Positions 15,207 through 18,293 of a stretch of DNA of 18,293 nt are shown one piece after another. Origin of the DNA: Phycisphaerales bacterium UBA7708 (GTDB taxonomy: Bacteria > Planctomycetota > Phycisphaerae > Sedimentisphaerales > Anaerohalosphaeraceae). The translations under genes and the position numbers were made by a program. The stretch covers positions 907 through 19,199 of the forward strand of contig DLFY01000018.1 in NCBI GenBank assembly GCA_002482415.1, written 5' to 3'. The notes beneath the pieces are model-generated. The model made no database searches. It was not told where the DNA came from and saw nothing but the letters and a program-made list of their open reading frames with translations. Each line of letters opens with the position of its first letter. The first letter of the stretch is position 1.

Positions 15207-16091
15207 ATGAGTAATGCAATTCAAAACCGCTATGAATTTGTTTATCTATTCGATGTGGAAAACGGCAATCCCAACGGAGATCCGGATGCGGGGAATATGC
15301 CGCGTATTGACCCGGAAACCAGTTTCGGCATTGTAACCGATGTCTGCTTAAAACGGAAAATTCGAAATTATGTTCAACTTGTTAAAAACGATCAGGCTCC
15401 GTATTGTACTTATGTCAAAGAAAAAGCTGTATTAACAAGTCAGCAAAGAAAAGCTTATGAAGCATTAAAAATTGATGATAAAAAGAAAAACGGTGATGAT
15501 ATTGAGAAAGCCCGGCTTTGGATGTGTCAGAATTTCTTTGACGTCAGAACTTTTGGAGCGGTAATGTCTCTTAAGGAATGTAATTGCGGTCAGGTTCGTG
15601 GAGCAGTCCAGATGAATTTTGGTCGAAGCATTGATATCGTCTGTCCCAGAGAGTTGACTATTACCCGAATGGCTGTAGCCACAGAAAAAGAGGCGGACAG
15701 TCAATCGGGAGACAATCGAACAATGGGGCGTAAAAATATTGTTCCTTATGCTCTTTATCGTACCGAAGGATATATTTCCGCTAGCCTTGCTGAACAAACC
15801 GGTTTCACTGAAGATGATCTGAAACTGCTCTGGGACGCCCTGATCAATATGTTTGACCATGACCACTCAGCCGCTCGCGGCAAGATGTGTGCACGAAAAT
15901 TGATCGTATTTAAGCATGATAGTAAACTTGGTAATGCGCCTGCTCACAAGTTATTTGAAACAGTCAAAATCAAATCTTGTGATGGCAAACCGCCTCGCAG
16001 TTTTGATGATTACAAAGACAATATTGTTATTCCAGATGATGGATCGTTAGCAGGTTTTTCAGGTGTGACTGTCATAAATCCGCTGAAATAG
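15207..16091 (+). CDS. cas7c: Cas7c (Csd2), Cascade backbone subunit of type I-C
   Basis: The start follows AAAGGAGA. The N-terminus [20 protein letters not shown] (about residues 9-28), followed by [20 protein letters not shown], is the hallmark of the Csd2/Cas7 family. Further blocks are [28 protein letters not shown] and a C-terminal [19 protein letters not shown]. Several copies of this RRM-fold protein bind along the crRNA spacer and form the Cascade filament. Its 294 residues are normal. It ends two bases before the cas4 start. Confidence 0.97.
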   Translation: MSNAIQNRYEFVYLFDVENGNPNGDPDAGNMPRIDPETSFGIVTDVCLKRKIRNYVQLVKNDQAPYCTYVKEKAVLTSQQRKAYEALKIDDKKKNGDDIEKARLWMCQNFFDVRTFGAVMSLKECNCGQVRGAVQMNFGRSIDIVCPRELTITRMAVATEKEADSQSGDNRTMGRKNIVPYALYRTEGYISASLAEQTGFTEDDLKLLWDALINMFDHDHSAARGKMCARKLIVFKHDSKLGNAPAHKLFETVKIKSCDGKPPRSFDDYKDNIVIPDDGSLAGFSGVTVINPLK

Positions 16092-16093
16092 CC

Positions 16094-16768
16094 ATGTACA
16101 CCGAAGACCAATTATTACCGATTTCCGCCTTACAGCACTGGCTGTTTTGTCCGCGTCAGTGCGGGCTGATTCATCTGGAGCAGGTCTGGGAAGAAAACCG
16201 GCTGACGGCCGAAGGTCGGCAAATGCACGACAAAGTCCATGAGGCCGACACGGAAAACCGGCCGAGCATAAGGATTGTCCGTGGCTTGCGAATTCATACC
16301 TATCGGCTGGGCCTGATCGGCCAGGCGGATGTGGTGGAATTTCACAAATCTGAAACGGGGATATCGCTGCCGGAGGCAGATGGCCTCTGGCGGTCATTTC
16401 CTGTGGAATACAAACGCGGCAGCCCGAAAATTGATGCCTGCGATGAAGTCCAGCTTTGCGCCCAGACGATCTGCCTGGAAGAGATGCTGAAAACATCGAT
16501 TCCACAAGGGGCTTTCTTTTATGGTAAACCTCGCAGACGCAAAGAAGTCGATATTTCAGATAATCTCCGCCAGCAAACCGAAGAGGCGGCTCAGCAATTG
16601 CATACGCTCCTGGATAGCGGCATTACTCCGACAGCCACGTATGAGAAAAAATGCGAGGCTTGTTCGCTTTATAACCGATGCTTACCCAAAACGACGGGTC
16701 AGAAAAAGAAAATAGGCCATTATCTTGAGAAGGCATTTGAATTCCCAGCAGACGAGATAAATCCATGA
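16094..16768 (+). CDS. cas4: Cas4 RecB-like exonuclease with iron-sulfur cluster
   Basis: The start lies two bases after the cas7c stop with no strong ribosome site, so it is probably translated by coupling. The 224-residue protein has FCPRQC (Cys19, Cys23) near the N-terminus and Cys187-x2-Cys190-x5-Cys196 near the C-terminus, a layout fitting a 4Fe-4S cluster. RecB-nuclease residues are seen at Asp79 (GQADVVEF), Glu105 and Lys107 (VEYKRG), followed by QLCAQ. Cas4 works with Cas1-Cas2 to trim prespacers and choose those next to a PAM. Its stop overlaps the cas1 start (ATGA). Confidence 0.96.
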   Translation: MYTEDQLLPISALQHWLFCPRQCGLIHLEQVWEENRLTAEGRQMHDKVHEADTENRPSIRIVRGLRIHTYRLGLIGQADVVEFHKSETGISLPEADGLWRSFPVEYKRGSPKIDACDEVQLCAQTICLEEMLKTSIPQGAFFYGKPRRRKEVDISDNLRQQTEEAAQQLHTLLDSGITPTATYEKKCEACSLYNRCLPKTTGQKKKIGHYLEKAFEFPADEINP

Positions 16769-17796
16769 AGCACTTGCTCAATACCTTATTTGTGACGACA
16801 CAAGGGGCATATCTGGCCAAGACAGGCGATACCGTGGAAGTGCTGCATGAACAGCAGACCAAGCTGCGTGTGCCGATCCATACCCTGGGCAGTATCGTCT
16901 GTTTCGGCAATGTGACATGCAGCCCATTTCTGATGGGGATGTGCGGTGAGAAGAATGTGATGGTGTCATTTCTGACGGAAAACGGCAGGTTTTTAGCCCG
17001 TGTGCATGGCCCGGTCAATGGCAATGTTCTGCTGCGTAAGGAGCAATACCGCAGGTCGGATGATGTAGCGGCCAGTGCCGAAATTGCCCGCGCATTGGTC
17101 ATCGCAAAAATTGCCAACAGCAGGGTGGTCTTGTCGCGGGCTTTGCGGGATCGACCCGACACGGCGGGCAAGGACAGGATTGAAAAGGCCCTGGTGGAGA
17201 TGGGACAGCATCTGGATGACCTGAAATATCCAAAGCCTCTGGATACGGTTCGCGGATTGGAGGGGATGGCGGCCAATGCCTATTTTGATTGTTTTGACAA
17301 CCTGATTACAGCCAACAAGGATGTATTTACATTTTTACTACGCAATCGACGCCCGCCTTTGGATAATGTCAACGCCTTGTTGTCATTTCTTTATACCCTT
17401 CTGGTACATGATGTGGAGTCGGCATTGGAAGGGGTTGGACTTGATCCGGCGGTGGGATTTCTCCATCGCGACAGACCCGGCCGCCCCAGCTTGGCACTGG
17501 ATATGATGGAAGAACTGCGGGCGTATCTGGCCGACCGACTGGCATTATCGTTAATCAATCGCCAACAGGTCAAGCCCGAAGGATTCCAGAAAACTGAATC
17601 GGGAGCCGTGGTAATGGATGACGATACCCGAAAAACGGTGCTGATTGCATGGCAAAAGCGAAAACAGGAAGAAATAACCCATCCCTTTTTGCAGGAAAAG
17701 ATTCCATTGGGTCTTTTGGCTCATGTACAGGCCATGCTGATGGCCCGTTTTTTACGGGGTGACTTAGACGGTTATCCGCCGTTCCTGTGGCGATAA
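16765..17796 (+). CDS. cas1: Cas1 integrase (adaptation), type I-C
   Basis: This 343-residue protein is coupled to cas4. The N-terminal beta domain leads to the catalytic helical domain, with Glu166 in GLEGMAANAYF, His234 in GFLHRDRPGRPSLALD and Asp246/Glu249 in the next helix. These are the metal ligands of the Cas1 integrase, which joins new spacers at the leader end of the array together with Cas2. All are present, so adaptation is probably intact. The C-terminus, ending in YPPFLWR, is typical of type I-C Cas1. cas2 follows 17 bases downstream. Confidence 0.97.
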   Translation: MKHLLNTLFVTTQGAYLAKTGDTVEVLHEQQTKLRVPIHTLGSIVCFGNVTCSPFLMGMCGEKNVMVSFLTENGRFLARVHGPVNGNVLLRKEQYRRSDDVAASAEIARALVIAKIANSRVVLSRALRDRPDTAGKDRIEKALVEMGQHLDDLKYPKPLDTVRGLEGMAANAYFDCFDNLITANKDVFTFLLRNRRPPLDNVNALLSFLYTLLVHDVESALEGVGLDPAVGFLHRDRPGRPSLALDMMEELRAYLADRLALSLINRQQVKPEGFQKTESGAVVMDDDTRKTVLIAWQKRKQEEITHPFLQEKIPLGLLAHVQAMLMARFLRGDLDGYPPFLWR

Positions 17797-17813
17797 GTAG
17801 GGAGAATGCTGCC

Positions 17814-18104
17814 ATGATGGTTTTAATAACTTATGATGTGAATACAGAGACACCCGCAGCCCAGAAACGGCTTCGGCATGTGGCTAAAATCTGTGAAAAT
17901 CGCGGTCAGAGGGTTCAGAACTCTGTATTTGAATGTCTGATTGATCCGGCCCAGTGGGTTGAATTACGACAGAAGCTGATGGATACCATCGATCCGCAGA
18001 AGGATAGCCTGCGATTTTATTTTCTGGGAAGCAACTGGAAAAAGCGTGTGGAACATTGCGGAGCCAAACCAGCCTATGATCCGCAGGGGCCTTTGATTGT
18101 CTAA
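17814..18104 (+). CDS. cas2: Cas2, Cas1-Cas2 adaptation complex subunit
   Basis: I chose the ATG at 17814 because GGGAG lies nine bases upstream; an in-frame ATG at 17787 lies inside cas1 and has no ribosome site, and 17817 is a close alternative. The 96-residue ferredoxin-like protein begins MMVLITYDVNTETPAAQKRL, with the conserved Asp at position 8, and continues with RGQRVQNSVFECLIDPAQW. This is the normal Cas2 pattern for type I-C. A Cas2 dimer bridges two Cas1 dimers during spacer integration. It is the last gene of the operon. Confidence 0.97.
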   Translation: MMVLITYDVNTETPAAQKRLRHVAKICENRGQRVQNSVFECLIDPAQWVELRQKLMDTIDPQKDSLRFYFLGSNWKKRVEHCGAKPAYDPQGPLIV

Positions 18105-18110
18105 TGGATG

Positions 18111-18131
18111 GATTGCGAACCCTTAGCAATC
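18111..18131 (+). other. Stem-loop with GCGAACC motif at the start of the CRISPR leader
   Basis: GATTGC (18111-18116) pairs with GCAATC (18126-18131) around a 9-base loop, six bases after the cas2 stop. The GCGAACC stretch within it (18115-18121) recurs inverted as GGTTCGC at 18235-18241. I recall GCGAACC-like motifs at the start of type I-C leaders, but could not verify this. Confidence 0.4.
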
Positions 18132-18293
18132 ATGGTTTTCCGTGAGGGTACGCGTGACGGCTAAATCGCTATTTGACAAGTACATAGGAAAATAAATATA
18201 GAAAACCAATAGAATCGCCTTATAAAATTATGCAGGTTCGCGGAAATTTTAAGATTACTTTTATTGCATCAAATAGTTATAGTGTTACGGTCG
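18132..18293 (+). promoter_or_regulatory. Probable CRISPR leader with candidate promoter
   Basis: This AT-rich, gene-free stretch follows cas2 and runs to the window edge, where a type I-C array is normally found. TTGACA (18173-18178) with TATAGA (18197-18202) at 18 bases could drive the pre-crRNA. The last bases, GGTCG, could begin a type I-C repeat (many start GTCGC), but no full repeat lies in the window. Confidence 0.5.

Noticed and set aside
16623..17276. Minus-strand ORF of 217 codons inside cas1
   Set aside because: It is antisense to an intact cas1 with all catalytic residues and shows no recognisable domain.
18105..18293. CRISPR repeats inside the window
   Set aside because: No sequence of repeat length recurs in this stretch; at most the first few bases of a repeat could be present at the end.

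Overview
The window reads as bacterial DNA of medium GC content, with clear Shine-Dalgarno sites and tightly packed genes that often overlap as ATGA. All three stop codons are used, and TGA ends many genes, so the standard code applies. The gene families in the left part are ones I associate with large accessory islands of Planctomycetota/Phycisphaerae-like and other anaerobic bacteria. That placement is only an inference; there is no rRNA, tRNA or core marker in the window.

Left region (1-7360): an accessory cassette built around a bacterial ubiquitin-like (Ubl) conjugation system. It opens with the C-terminal part of a large protein, probably a GHKL/HSP90-type ATPase. A DUF2958 protein and four small proteins follow, two of which are paralogues, one of these being cut by an in-frame TGA. 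The core comes next: a 73-residue beta-grasp Ubl (3254-3475), then an intrinsic terminator, then a protein with an E2/UBC-like domain fused to a tandem Cys-rich zinc module (3563-4624), a JAMM/JAB peptidase (4506-5198) and a minimal E1-like adenylating enzyme (5195-5851). The set suggests activation (E1), transfer (E2 with a RING-like module) and processing or removal (JAB) of the Ubl. After a structured spacer come three more accessory proteins (6095-7357) and a terminator.

Middle region (7360-10536): visibly AT-richer, with unrelated genes on both strands. It holds a DUF1848 protein, a DUF6398-like protein and, on the minus strand, a zinc-ribbon membrane protein, an unrecognised small ORF and a two-repeat KOW-like gene broken by an in-frame TGA. 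It looks like a patchwork of transferred or decaying genes.

Right region (10537-18293): a complete type I-C CRISPR-Cas operon in canonical order, cas3-cas5c-cas8c(cas11c)-cas7c-cas4-cas1-cas2. It includes an internal start inside cas8c with a strong Shine-Dalgarno site for the Cas11c small subunit. A leader-like AT-rich stretch with a possible promoter follows cas2 and runs to the window edge, so the array probably begins just outside. No repeat-spacer unit is visible within the window.

The most interesting object is the Ubl cassette, above all the single polypeptide that appears to join an E2-like domain to a four-times-repeated 15-residue zinc motif. A terminator placed between the Ubl gene and its enzymes could set Ubl above enzyme levels.
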